A program made the position numbers and the translations under genes. Shown here one piece after another: positions 25,991 through 35,084 of a stretch of DNA of 64,000 nt. The notes beneath the pieces are model-generated. The model did no database searches. It was not told the origin of the DNA and saw only the letters and a program-made list of their open reading frames with translations. This DNA comes from JADJOY01 sp046331705 [NCBI: bacterium] (lineage in GTDB: Bacteria; JADJOY01): positions 1 through 64,000 of the forward strand of contig JAXLQJ010000017.1 in NCBI GenBank assembly GCA_046331705.1. Reading direction: 5' to 3'. The first letter of the stretch is position 1; the number at the start of each line of letters is the position of its first letter.

Positions 25991-28786
25991 TCACGCGAGC
26001 CTGAGCCCCGGGGGCAAGGTGTCGCCGAAGACCTGGGTCTCTTCCTGGGCGTCGAGCGCCACGACCTCGCGCACCATGCGCGCCCAGCCGGAAGCGCCAC
26101 CGCTGCGCGCCAGGCGCTCGGCCACCTTGTGGCGCACGTCCTCGGCGAGGTCGCGCTCGCGATCGCCGGTCATGCGCGCGATCATCGCCGCGGCGAGCCC
26201 GGCGCCCTCGGCCTTGCGCCAATCGAGCGCCAGCAGGCGCTCGATCCAACGCGATCCGACCTCCGGCGAGACCACGTCGTGGAGGCTGCCGTAGAGCGGT
26301 TGACGCGAGCCGAGCCGGCCGAGCGGCCACCACGAGAGCGGCGAGTCGGCGTTGCGACGCGCCACCACCCACTCGCCCACGTCGGCTTTCTCGCTGGCGG
26401 AGATGCGCTCGAGCGAGACCACCATCCGCTCCATCTCGAGATGCCCTTCCGCCTTGGGCCCCTTCGGCTTGGGCGGCGAGCGCGTCTTGGGCGGCTCGAG
26501 CCACGGGCGCGCGTTCTCCAGCAGCACGCGCTGCGCCTCGGCGCTCAAGCCACCGGCCACCCGCCGCCACAGGATCCACCACTCCGCCCAGTTGAGCGGA
26601 TCGGCGGTGTGCTGAACGCCGCCCTCGAAGAGATTCCACATCTCGCCGACGCGCCAATCGTCGAGCGGCACGCCATAGCCGGGACGCAAGCAGAAGCCCG
26701 CGAGCTGGAACCACACGCGCTCGTGCTGCGCCGTGCGGCGGCGGCGTCCCGCGCAATCCCAGAGCACTCCCCAGAGCTCACGGTTGGTGGTGGCCGACCA
26801 GGAATCCCGCGGCCCGAGCAGGTGCTCGACGCTGCGGCGCAGATTCTTGATCTCCTTGGGGTCGACGGTCTGGTCGCGCTTGCCGTAGAGGCGCTCGATG
26901 GCGTTGCGGGCGTCCGGGAACTTGCGCGGAAGCTCGTCGATCGCCGCCGCGCTGCGGCCGCCATCGCCGCGCACGGCGAAGCGCAGCCGGAACCGCCGTT
27001 CGGGCGGCGTCGTGCTCTTGAGCGCGATCTCGAGCGTCCCCACCTCGGTCAGATGGGTGTCGAGGCGCACCGCCACCTCGCCGCTCTCGGTGGCGCTGCC
27101 GGTCTTGCCCGCGCCGCCACCGCCGAGCACGGCGCACAGTGGAGGCAGCGCTTCGAGGTCGTCGGTGACGTCGACGACCGCCCCGAGCGGATCGATGCGG
27201 TCGCTGGTGGAGGTGAAGAGCGGAAAGGCCACCGGCCGACCGAGGACCAGCTTGAGATCGACGCCCGGCACCTCGGACTCGGCGCCTTCCTCCATCCCGC
27301 GCGGCGCCACGCACACCGCGTGACGACGCTCCTCCTCGCCGGCGACGCCGATGTAGTAGGCGCGCGCCGAGCCGCCGGTGATCCGCACGCCGAAACCGCG
27401 CCGCACCAGGCCGTGATAGGCGGCGCCGCGGGCCACCGCGAGATCGAGCGATTGGTGGGTGAGCAGCGGGATGGCCTCGCCGGGGAACCAGCTCGCCAGC
27501 ACCTGCGCCAATCGCTCGACCACCCGGGGGCCGTTGAAGACACCGCCGTTCAGGAGCAGCGCGTCGGGCCGCGGGATGCCGCTCACGATCGCGACGCCGG
27601 TGCGCGCCGCCGTCTCCGCGTGGCGCCGGAGAAACGACGAGATGTGCCGCGAGATCGCCGGATCGGCGGCGAAGGGCAGCGAGAGCTCGGTGAGCGCCAC
27701 GCGGCCGCGCTTCTCGAGCTCTTGATCGGCGGCCACGCGCGGCAAGAAGCCCTCGAGCAGGATCTGCTCGGCTTCGACGCGGCCGAGCGCGTACGACTGC
27801 GCACCACCGAGCAGCCGCGCGCCGCGCCCCACCACCGCGACCCCGTAGGAATCCGGCCCCTGACCCGAGAGCAGCGTCTCCTTGGCGAGACGCGCCGCCT
27901 GCACCAGCCCCGACCAACGCGTGGCGTCGAGCGTGCCCGGCTTGCCGAAGAGCTGCATCTCGACGTGACGAGCGAGCGTCACGTCCATGTTGTCGCCGCC
28001 CAGCATCAGATGATCGCCGACCGCGATGCGCTCGAGTGTCGGCGTGCCTCCGCCCGCGGGACGCACCACCCGCACCAGGGTCAGGTCGGTGGTGCCGCCG
28101 CCGACGTCGACGACCAGCACCAGTCGCGCGCTGCCGAGGGCCCTTTCGAGGTCGTTCTCGTGGTGCTGCAGGAAATCGTAGAACGCCGCCTGCGGCTCCT
28201 CGATGAGCCTGAGCCGTCCGATGCCGGCGCGCTCCGCGGCCTCCACCGTCAGCTCGCGCGCCACCTCGTCGAACGACGCGGGCACCGTGAGCACCACGTC
28301 CTGGCGATTGAGCGGCGCGTCGGGATGGGCCTGATCCCAGGCGTTGCGCGCATGCTCCAGCACCCGCGCCGAAGCCTCGACCGGCGAGAGCCGCGGCACG
28401 TCCTCGGCGGCGCCCCAGGGCAGGATCGCCGCCGCGCGATCGACGCCCGCGTACGAGAGCCAGCTCTTGGCGGAATAGACGAGACGTCCCGGAACCTGCG
28501 CCCCCTGGCGACGCGCGAACTCGCCGATGGCCCAATCCACGCGGGTCACGGCCACCGCCGCGCGATTCCACGGCAACTTGGTGGCTCCCTCGATCAGCTC
28601 GCCTTCGGCGGGCGTGTAGAGGAAGGAGGGCAGGAGATCGAGCGCCGCGACCTCACCCGCGGCCACCAGCTGCGCGATCGGGAAGACCGAGATCTCCGGG
28701 CGATCCACGGGGCTCGCCGCCACCACCGTGTGCGTGGTGCCGAGATCGATCCCGACCACGAAGCGCGCGTCGCCGCTCGTCGCCAC
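25991..28786 (-). CDS. Hsp70-family protein B, long C-terminal extension
   Basis: A 931-residue atypical Hsp70. The actin-like ATPase domain carries phosphate 1 VGIDLGTTHT near the N-terminus, the adenosine/phosphate 2 loop VVDVGGGTTDLTL (about 235-247) and LLNGGVFNGPRV. It shares with Hsp70 A the unusual stretch SAKSWLS-x-x-GVDR-x-AAILPWG. After about residue 540 there is no DnaK-type substrate domain with lid; instead about 390 residues of mixed then helical sequence (for example NAIERLYGKRDQTVDPKEIK) are seen. It starts at GTG 28786, one nucleotide after the TAG of the GNAT gene. It is probably a dedicated chaperone or an ATP-driven scaffold; clients are unknown. Confidence 0.88.
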   Translation of the reverse strand: MATSGDARFVVGIDLGTTHTVVAASPVDRPEISVFPIAQLVAAGEVAALDLLPSFLYTPAEGELIEGATKLPWNRAAVAVTRVDWAIGEFARRQGAQVPGRLVYSAKSWLSYAGVDRAAAILPWGAAEDVPRLSPVEASARVLEHARNAWDQAHPDAPLNRQDVVLTVPASFDEVARELTVEAAERAGIGRLRLIEEPQAAFYDFLQHHENDLERALGSARLVLVVDVGGGTTDLTLVRVVRPAGGGTPTLERIAVGDHLMLGGDNMDVTLARHVEMQLFGKPGTLDATRWSGLVQAARLAKETLLSGQGPDSYGVAVVGRGARLLGGAQSYALGRVEAEQILLEGFLPRVAADQELEKRGRVALTELSLPFAADPAISRHISSFLRRHAETAARTGVAIVSGIPRPDALLLNGGVFNGPRVVERLAQVLASWFPGEAIPLLTHQSLDLAVARGAAYHGLVRRGFGVRITGGSARAYYIGVAGEEERRHAVCVAPRGMEEGAESEVPGVDLKLVLGRPVAFPLFTSTSDRIDPLGAVVDVTDDLEALPPLCAVLGGGGAGKTGSATESGEVAVRLDTHLTEVGTLEIALKSTTPPERRFRLRFAVRGDGGRSAAAIDELPRKFPDARNAIERLYGKRDQTVDPKEIKNLRRSVEHLLGPRDSWSATTNRELWGVLWDCAGRRRRTAQHERVWFQLAGFCLRPGYGVPLDDWRVGEMWNLFEGGVQHTADPLNWAEWWILWRRVAGGLSAEAQRVLLENARPWLEPPKTRSPPKPKGPKAEGHLEMERMVVSLERISASEKADVGEWVVARRNADSPLSWWPLGRLGSRQPLYGSLHDVVSPEVGSRWIERLLALDWRKAEGAGLAAAMIARMTGDRERDLAEDVRHKVAERLARSGGASGWARMVREVVALDAQEETQVFGDTLPPGLRLA

Positions 28787-28787
28787 G

Positions 28788-29255
28788 CTATCGACCCGAT
28801 TCCGCGTACACGTCGGGGCGGTGAATCTGCATCAGCATCTCGGGCTGATCGACGGCGGTGAAGCCGAAGCGCGCATAGAGCGAATGCGCATCGCGCGTGG
28901 CGAGCATGAAACGCCGGAAATCCTGCAGCTCCGGATGGGCCAGCACCTCGCCGACCAGCCACTTCGAGAGCCCGCGACCGCGGTGCTCGGGCAAGACGAA
29001 GACGTCACCGAGGTAGCCAAAGGTCGCGTAGTCGGTGATCACGCGCGCGAAACCCACCATCGCCCCCGTCGCCTCGACGAAGAGCCCGAAGCAACACGAC
29101 TCGCGTACGCTGCGCTCGACGCGCTCGCGCGAGATCCCTCGCGCCCAGTACGACTCGCGCGACAAGAACCCGTGGATCACGTCCAGGTCGAGCGCCGCGC
29201 GGTCGGTGCGGATTCGATAGCCGTCGCGGCGCACGTCGATCGGCGTGGGAGTCAT
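28788..29255 (-). CDS. GNAT-family N-acetyltransferase (between the two Hsp70 genes)
   Basis: A 155-residue acetyltransferase. Motif A reads VFVLPEHRGRGLSKWLVGEV (R-G-x-G-L, about 87-106) and motif B LYARFGF. The ending PEMLMQIHRPDVY is typical of a common small-GNAT subfamily. ATG 29255 gives a normal-length protein; the open frame continues upstream into Hsp70 A without homology. It lies 34 nt after Hsp70 A and one nucleotide before Hsp70 B, so it is certainly co-transcribed with them. Whether it acetylates the chaperones or a small molecule is unknown. Confidence 0.88.
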   Translation of the reverse strand: MTPTPIDVRRDGYRIRTDRAALDLDVIHGFLSRESYWARGISRERVERSVRESCCFGLFVEATGAMVGFARVITDYATFGYLGDVFVLPEHRGRGLSKWLVGEVLAHPELQDFRRFMLATRDAHSLYARFGFTAVDQPEMLMQIHRPDVYAESGR

Positions 29256-29289
29256 GGCGAATCCGAAGCGCGCCGCGAGCGCCGCTCGA

Positions 29290-31128
29290 TCATTCGACGC
29301 GCACGTTGTAGTGGAGCTTCCAGCGTCGCTGGGTGGCTTCCTCGACGGCGGAAAGCTCGAGGGTCCCCACCTCGGTGACGCGCGCGTGGAGCTTGACCGG
29401 CACCACGCGACCGCTCTCGCCCTCGAGCTCGGTCTCGATCGCCGGCAGCTCCTCGAGCTCGGCGGCATTCGGCACCACCGCGGCGACCGTATCGTCGCGT
29501 CGCGTGGACGAACCGAAGAAGCGGAACGCCGCGGGCTCGCCCACCACCAACCCCAGCGCCTGGGGCAGCTCGACCTCCGAGCCCTCTTCCATCCCGAAGG
29601 GCGCCACGCACACGGCGTCGATCCGCGGCGGCACCCCCGGCACCGCCAGCTCGGCGCGCTCGATGCCGACGTAATACGCGCGCGCCGTGCCGCCGCGAAT
29701 GCGGATGCCCTTCCCGCGCCGCACCCAGCCGTAGTACGCGGCGCCGCGCGCCACCGCGAGATCGGGATCGTCGCCCATCAGCACCTTCACGGGCTTGCCG
29801 CCGTCGGCGGCGAGCCAGCCGTCGAGGATCGCGGTGATCCGCTCGCGCAACGACGTCGAGCGCATGACGCCGCCGTTGAAGAGCAGCGCGGTCGGATGAA
29901 GGAAGCGCTTGCCGTCGAGATTCACCTTGCCCGCGAGCGACTCGCGCGAGCGGTTCTCGAGCCCGAGAAACGCGGCCAGGTGCCGACTGATGCCGGGATC
30001 GGCGGCGTACGGCAAGCCGAGCGTCGTGAGCCCGGTGCGGCGCGGCTTGGTCGGGCGCTCGCCCGATTCCACCCGCGGGAAGAAGCCGTCGAGAAGCGTG
30101 GCGTCGAGCTCCTCGCGGGTGAGCTCGGTGCGGATCGTGCCACCCACCAGCTTGCTGCCGCGGCCCGGCACCACCAGCGGATGCGATGCGTTCTTGGGGT
30201 GCTCGAGGAGCGCTTCCTTGGCGACCCGGCAGCCATATGCGAGCGAGCGGAACTGCCAGTCGTCGAGGTTCTTCCCCTGGCCCTCGAGCTTGGTGCGCAC
30301 CGCGTACGCGAGCGCCATGTCCATGTTGTCGCCGCCGAGCAGGATGTGATCGCCCACGGCCACTCGGTCGAGCACCAGCGTGCCGCCCTCTTCACCCACG
30401 GCGATGAGCGAGAAGTCGGTGGTGCCACCGCCCACGTCGCACACCAGGATCAGGTCGCCGGGCTCGACTTGCTTGCGCCACGAGGCGCCGTGCCCGGCGA
30501 GCCACGAGTAGAGCGCGGCTTGCGGCTCCTCGAGGAGCGTGAGCCGCGCGCCCAGGCCCGCTTCCTCGGCGGCCTCGACCGTGAGATCGCGCGCCACGGC
30601 GTCGAACGACGCCGGCACCGTGATGGCCAGCTCTTGCGCTTCGAGCGGTGCCTCGGGATGCGCCTGGTTCCACGCTTCCCGCAGATGACTCAGGTAGCGC
30701 GCGGAGGCGGCCACCGGCGAGAGCCTCGACACCTCCTCCGGCGAGCCCCAGGGCAGGATGGCCGCGCGACGATCGACGCCGCCGAACGAGAGCCAGCTCT
30801 TCGCCGACGAGACCAAGCGCGCCGGCACCGAGGCGCCGCGGTCGCGCGCCAGCGTGCCGACGGCGAACTCGCGGGCGCCGTCCCACGGCAGGCTCAGCGA
30901 GCCCGCCGGCAGGTCGGTCTCCGCGGGCAGATAGAGGAACGACGGCAAGAGCGGGCGCTCGCCGACCTCACCCGCGTTCACGAGCTGAGTCACGGCGAAA
31001 GCCTGTGGAGCGCCGGGATGCTCGTCGCCGAGCGGCAACGACGCCAGGCCGCAGTTGGTGGTGCCGAGGTCGATACCAACCGCGTAAGTCGCCGCTACAT
31101 CGGCGGGGGACGTCTTCTTGGCAGCCAC
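29290..31128 (-). CDS. Hsp70-family protein A
   Basis: A 612-residue atypical Hsp70. ATPase signatures are AVGIDLGTTNCGL (about 16-28), VCDVGGGTTDFSLI (about 229-242) and LLFNGGVMRS. A short beta-rich C-terminal part (about 500-612, including ARVTEVGTLELSAVEE) resembles the Hsp70 substrate-binding beta-domain, but the helical lid and EEVD-like tail are absent. A paralogue of Hsp70 B (shared SAKSWLSFGGVDRRAAILPW region) and clearly not DnaK. It starts at GTG 31128, 3 nt after the DUF2760 stop. Confidence 0.9.
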   Translation of the reverse strand: MAAKKTSPADVAATYAVGIDLGTTNCGLASLPLGDEHPGAPQAFAVTQLVNAGEVGERPLLPSFLYLPAETDLPAGSLSLPWDGAREFAVGTLARDRGASVPARLVSSAKSWLSFGGVDRRAAILPWGSPEEVSRLSPVAASARYLSHLREAWNQAHPEAPLEAQELAITVPASFDAVARDLTVEAAEEAGLGARLTLLEEPQAALYSWLAGHGASWRKQVEPGDLILVCDVGGGTTDFSLIAVGEEGGTLVLDRVAVGDHILLGGDNMDMALAYAVRTKLEGQGKNLDDWQFRSLAYGCRVAKEALLEHPKNASHPLVVPGRGSKLVGGTIRTELTREELDATLLDGFFPRVESGERPTKPRRTGLTTLGLPYAADPGISRHLAAFLGLENRSRESLAGKVNLDGKRFLHPTALLFNGGVMRSTSLRERITAILDGWLAADGGKPVKVLMGDDPDLAVARGAAYYGWVRRGKGIRIRGGTARAYYVGIERAELAVPGVPPRIDAVCVAPFGMEEGSEVELPQALGLVVGEPAAFRFFGSSTRRDDTVAAVVPNAAELEELPAIETELEGESGRVVPVKLHARVTEVGTLELSAVEEATQRRWKLHYNVRVE

Positions 31129-31131
31129 GGA

Positions 31132-31743
31132 TCAGACCTCGATTTCGGCGGGCGCGATCACGGCGAGGTCTTGTCCCTCGGGCGGCGTCGGCAGCTTCAC
31201 CTCGGCGACACGCCAGCCGTGATGGGCGAGCTGGCCCCGCACCGGCAGCTTGCCGGTGACGTTGCCCGTGAGACGAATCTGGACGGGGTCGTAGTCCTCG
31301 CCGACCTGGATCGCGGCGCCCTCGCTCTCGGTTCGCACCGGCTCGAGCTTGAAGTACTGGCGCATCGATTTGCGGACACCGTCGTGAACCACGCGCGCCG
31401 CGGCACCCACGTCCGAATCGGAGAACGAGGCCACGTCCTCCTCGATGAAGTCCACGAAGCGGCCATCGCGCTGGAGAATCGAGAGCAGGTGCAGGGCGGA
31501 CGCGTAGTCGGGGCGCCTGGGCGGCTCCGGAGCCTTCGCCTTGGCGGGTGCGGGCTCGACCTTGGGCTTCTTCTCGGCGGCCTTCGCCGGTGCCGGCGCG
31601 GCCTCGGGAAGTGGCGCAGGCTCGCCCTTGAGAAGCCGATCCACCTCCCAGGCCAGCGAACCGTCGTCGAAGAGCAGGTACCACTCGAGACCCATCACCA
31701 GCCACAGCCGCTTCAGGAACCCGAGCTTGGGCGTGTCCGTCAT
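31132..31743 (-). CDS. DUF2760-domain protein
   Basis: A 203-residue protein. The N-terminal region FLKRLWLVMGLEWYLLFDDG looks amphipathic or membrane-interacting, a Pro/Ala/Lys-rich linker (about 38-75) follows, and the conserved C-terminal domain begins ALHLLSILQRDGRFVDFIEED. DUF2760 genes are known to lie next to Hsp70-like genes; function is unestablished. A strong GGGAGGTGGC-ATG start at 31743 marks it as first gene of the five-gene operon. It could be an adaptor or anchor for the Hsp70 pair (inference). Confidence 0.85.
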   Translation of the reverse strand: MTDTPKLGFLKRLWLVMGLEWYLLFDDGSLAWEVDRLLKGEPAPLPEAAPAPAKAAEKKPKVEPAPAKAKAPEPPRRPDYASALHLLSILQRDGRFVDFIEEDVASFSDSDVGAAARVVHDGVRKSMRQYFKLEPVRTESEGAAIQVGEDYDPVQIRLTGNVTGKLPVRGQLAHHGWRVAEVKLPTPPEGQDLAVIAPAEIEV

Positions 31744-31906
31744 GCCACCTCCCGGCGAAAACGCGCGATGCGCGCGCTTCGCGCGGGAATCCATACCCTC
31801 CGAAGCGACCGCGCTCCAAGCGCGGGCGCGGGGCGGCGAGCCGCGCGCCGCCGGGAGCTCGCGCGCGCTCCGGCGTGGTGGCGCGCGCCGCCCGGGCTCC
31901 GCGCGA

Positions 31907-33445
31907 TCAGGCGGGGACGAGCGCGGGCGTGCGGAGCTCGAGCTCGGCGGCGAGCCGGCGCAGCTCGCGTCGGACCGCCGCGCCGTACTCGTGGAAATGC
32001 TTGTGCATCAGCGCGAAGCTCACCGCGCGCCGGAACGCCGACGGTCGCTTGAGCAGCGTCTCGGCGAACATCCTGAGCGTCATCCACGCGCGCCGCGGTG
32101 ACGCGCGCAACACGCACGTCCACAGCGTCCGCAGGAAGACCTTGACCTCGTCGGGGCCGGACGCGACGCGCGAGCGGATGCCTTCGCCGTGCCCGAGGAT
32201 GAACGCCATCGCTCGGGAACGGTAGTTCTGGTAGTCGTAGAGGCGCGTGAGCAGGCGCTCGTAGCCGCGATAGAGCTCGAGCCGCGTCATCCCCGCCGGC
32301 AGCACGTTCGAGAACGCGAACTGGTCACCGGTGTAGTCGGCATCGAGACGCCCGGCGGCGAGCAGCCGCTCGTGGAGCGCGGTCTGCGGCAGCGCGTTCA
32401 GGAGCCCGGTCATGGACACGGGGATGCGCGCGTCCTGGATGAAGTCGAACTGCTCGTCGAAGATCGACACGTCGTCGTTGTCGAATCCCACGATCATGCC
32501 GGCCATGACCTCGATGCCGGCGGCTTGGATGCGGTGCACCGACGCCACGATGTCCTCGCGCAGGTTCTGGTGCTTGCTGGTCTCCGCCAGGCTCGCGGCC
32601 CGCGGCGACTCGATGCCCACGAAGATCGTCGTGAAGTTGGCGGCGCGCATGAGCGACAGAAGCTCGGCGTCCTGCGCGAGATTGATCGAGCTCTCGGTCA
32701 TGAGCTCGATCGGATGGCCGCGTTCCTGCTGCCACGCGCCGATCGCCCGCAGCAGCGCCTTCGCCTTCTTCTTGTCGCCGATGAAGTTGTCGTCGACCAC
32801 GAACACGTTGGGGACGCCGAGACGCGCGAGCTCCGCGAGCTCGGCCATCACCTGCTCGACTCGTTTGGCGCGCGGACGACGGCCGTACATGACGATGATG
32901 TCGCAGAACTCGCAGGTGTACGGGCAACCGCGGGCGAACTGGATCGGCATGCTGCGGTAGCGATCGAGCTTCAAGAGATCGAAGCGCGGCACCGGCGTCT
33001 GCTCGAGCGAGGGGAGGTCCACCGTCTTGTACTCGGGTTGCACGGCGCCCTCCGCGACGTCGCGCAGGAACCGAGGCCACGTCTCCTCGGCTTCGCCCAC
33101 GAACACCACGTCGGCGCGTTCCCGAAGCAGCTCGGGGCAAAGGGTCGCGAACGGGCCGCCAACCACCAGCTTCTTGCCCCGGGCGCGGAACGTGTCGAGG
33201 ATCTCGAACATCCGCTCGCGATGGACGATGTAGCCCGTGAGCCCCACCCAGTCGGCGTCGGTGTCGAAATCGATCGGCTCGACGGCCTCGTCGCACAGGA
33301 CCACTTCGTGCTCGGCGGGCGTGAGCGCCGCGAGCGTCGGCAACGCCAGGTTCGGGAACGTGGCTCGCTTCCCGAGCTCGGGCAGGATGCGATCGAAGGT
33401 CCAGAACGATTCGGGATTTCTCGGCGCGACCAGGTAGAGCTTCAT
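31907..33445 (-). CDS. B12-binding radical SAM protein (DUF4070-type)
   Basis: A 512-residue enzyme. The N-terminal cobalamin-binding domain (about 1-135: LYLVAPRNPESFW, VVLCDEAVEPIDF, VVGGPFATLCP) is followed by a radical SAM core with CPYTCEFC (Cys174, 178, 181), VFVVDDNFIGDKKKAKALL, FVGIESPRAASLAE and MAGMIVGFDNDD, and by a C-terminal helical DUF4070-like region. Close relatives are widespread and mostly uncharacterised; HpnR, a C-3 hopanoid methylase, is a distant member. ATG 33445 has GAGGG upstream and begins at the conserved strand; a longer frame lacks homology. It precedes the Hsp70 operon on the same strand with a 163-nt gap. Confidence 0.9.
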   Translation of the reverse strand: MKLYLVAPRNPESFWTFDRILPELGKRATFPNLALPTLAALTPAEHEVVLCDEAVEPIDFDTDADWVGLTGYIVHRERMFEILDTFRARGKKLVVGGPFATLCPELLRERADVVFVGEAEETWPRFLRDVAEGAVQPEYKTVDLPSLEQTPVPRFDLLKLDRYRSMPIQFARGCPYTCEFCDIIVMYGRRPRAKRVEQVMAELAELARLGVPNVFVVDDNFIGDKKKAKALLRAIGAWQQERGHPIELMTESSINLAQDAELLSLMRAANFTTIFVGIESPRAASLAETSKHQNLREDIVASVHRIQAAGIEVMAGMIVGFDNDDVSIFDEQFDFIQDARIPVSMTGLLNALPQTALHERLLAAGRLDADYTGDQFAFSNVLPAGMTRLELYRGYERLLTRLYDYQNYRSRAMAFILGHGEGIRSRVASGPDEVKVFLRTLWTCVLRASPRRAWMTLRMFAETLLKRPSAFRRAVSFALMHKHFHEYGAAVRRELRRLAAELELRTPALVPA

Positions 33446-33685
33446 GAATCCCTCGGCGAGGTCGACCTCCGCACCCAGGCGGCGGTGCGGCCCCGGTGGC
33501 GAACGTATTGCCGCTCGGCCCAGCCACAAGGCGCCTGGCTCGAATATGTCGGCGCGCTCGCGGAATCCTGACGATCGCGCCCGATTGAGTCAGGCGCACG
33601 TCACAGCCAAGATCCGCGGCCGCGCGCCAGACCACGCCGCGCCGCGCCGCACCGGCGTGCGGCCACATCCGCTGGCACCTGCGAC

Positions 33686-34120
33686 ATGAACGAGCCCAAG
33701 CCGAGCCAACGGGGCCGCGACGCACGGCTGGTGGAGTACGCGCTCCCCGGAGGTTGGACGGTGCTCGCTGGCCGCAGCGACCGCGACAACGACTACCTGA
33801 GCTTCCGCGTGGCCAAGCCCAACGATTGGTGGTTCCACGTCCGCGGCATGCCCGGCAGCCACGTGATCCTGCAGGTGCCGAGCGGCGAGGACCCCGACCG
33901 CGCCACCCTCGAGCGCGCCGCCGCGATCGCCGCCTACCACAGCAAGGCGCGCAGCGGCGGAGTCGTGCCGGTCACCGGCACGCGCGCTCGTCACGTGACC
34001 AAACCTTCCGGCGTGAAGACCGGCACGGTCCACGTCCGCAAGGAGACCGTGTTCAAGGTCCGGCCGGCACCGGGTGAGCCCGTCGGGCGACCCGCGAGCG
34101 ACCCGATCCCGGGCAGTTGA
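33686..34120 (+). CDS. stand-alone NFACT-R (DUF814) RNA-binding domain protein
   Basis: A 144-residue protein that is little more than an NFACT-R domain, the RNA-binding C-terminal part of NEMF/Tae2/RqcH ribosome-quality-control proteins. Family hallmarks are GRSDRDNDYLSF, the invariant NDWWFHVRGMPGSHVIL, AAAIAAYHSKAR and the C-terminal VRKETVFKVRPAPG (KxxxV-K). The NFACT-N and coiled-coil regions of RqcH are absent, so it could bind stalled ribosomes or tRNA without elongating C-terminal tails. A damaged second copy of its last third is fused into the ORF at 36475-36903. Confidence 0.85.
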   Translation: MNEPKPSQRGRDARLVEYALPGGWTVLAGRSDRDNDYLSFRVAKPNDWWFHVRGMPGSHVILQVPSGEDPDRATLERAAAIAAYHSKARSGGVVPVTGTRARHVTKPSGVKTGTVHVRKETVFKVRPAPGEPVGRPASDPIPGS

Positions 34121-34183
34121 CCGCGAGCACGCGAGTGCGGATCATCGATGAATGGGGGGATTCACCGGAGACCGACCATCGAA

Positions 34184-34828
34184 ATGACCGCTTCCCATCG
34201 GAACCGCCCTCGACCTCGCCTACCTCGCGCTCTCCAGTCGCTGCTGCTCCTCGGTGCCTTCGGCTGCGCGCCCGTGGCCGGCAGCGTGCGTCCCACGCCC
34301 GGTGCGCTGAACCAGGCAGACACCACGCTCACCGTGTTGCTCGAGAGCGACACCGAGACCACCTACCTGCGACCGGAAAGCCGAATCGACTTCCGCTACA
34401 CCCCGACGGTGAACCTGCTGGAAGTCACGAGCTTCCAGCTCGACGCCACCGACGTTTCGTTCGCGCTGGGCAGCGTGCTTCGCCTGGACGCGTTCGACAT
34501 CCACATCGCGCACCTGAGCAGCGAGCCGAGCTCGGCGGGATTCGTGGACCCGGGAACCGGCGAGGTCCGGGTCGATGCGTCGGTGTCGCTCGCCGCGAAC
34601 GTCCTCACCAACCTGGCGCCCGGCCAGGTCGTGCCCGCGGCTGGCGCTGGATCGATCACGCTCACCGGCGCGTTCGGTTACGACGCCGCGGACGGTAGCG
34701 TGACGCTGCGCGACTTCCAGGGTCATTTCGGGCCCGTCGCCATGCGCTACGGCAATACGGTGATCGCGTCGATCGCGAGCAACGTGACGCTCGACTTCGA
34801 GGGCACGGCGCTGCCCGCCGCGAACTGA
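34184..34828 (+). CDS. small exported lipoprotein-like protein, function unknown
   Basis: About 214 residues from ATG 34184; ATG 34148 would add 12 residues. A basic N-terminus and hydrophobic stretch end at AFGC, a weak lipobox. The mature protein is beta-rich with many Thr/Val/Asp residues and no named domain. Its N-terminal third (APVAGSVRPTPGALN, then IDFRYTPTVNLLEVT) is clearly related to the N-terminal part of the ORF at 36475, showing a former tandem paralogue. It is located next to the NFACT-R gene. Confidence 0.6.
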   Translation: MTASHRNRPRPRLPRALQSLLLLGAFGCAPVAGSVRPTPGALNQADTTLTVLLESDTETTYLRPESRIDFRYTPTVNLLEVTSFQLDATDVSFALGSVLRLDAFDIHIAHLSSEPSSAGFVDPGTGEVRVDASVSLAANVLTNLAPGQVVPAAGAGSITLTGAFGYDAADGSVTLRDFQGHFGPVAMRYGNTVIASIASNVTLDFEGTALPAAN

Positions 34829-34847
34829 GCGCGCGCCGCGCACCTCC

Positions 34848-35084
34848 GAGCGCAGCCTACGAGCGGTCGACCACGGCGAGCGAGGCCGGCGTTCCCGACG
34901 ACGGCGCCCCATCGAGCCTGGAACCACGGATGAACCCGGCGCCGACACCGGCGGCTCAGCGGTACGTCCGCGGTGACGCCCCCGAGGCGAAGAAGGCTCG
35001 ATCAAGGCGTTCGACGTTTCGCGGCGGGTGCTGGCTCGCACGGCGATCGCCCTCATCCTCGGCCTTGGCGCAGCCCACGCGCCC
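34848..35084 (+). repeat. direct repeat copy 1 (about 237 bp)
   Basis: Begins gagcgcagcc just after the lipoprotein gene and ends cagcccacgcgccc. It is about 90% identical to 36298-36531 in the same orientation. Its last part encodes the truncated N-terminus (from GTG near 35029) of a paralogue of the 36475 ORF, broken at 35084 where unrelated sequence begins. Confidence 0.85.
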
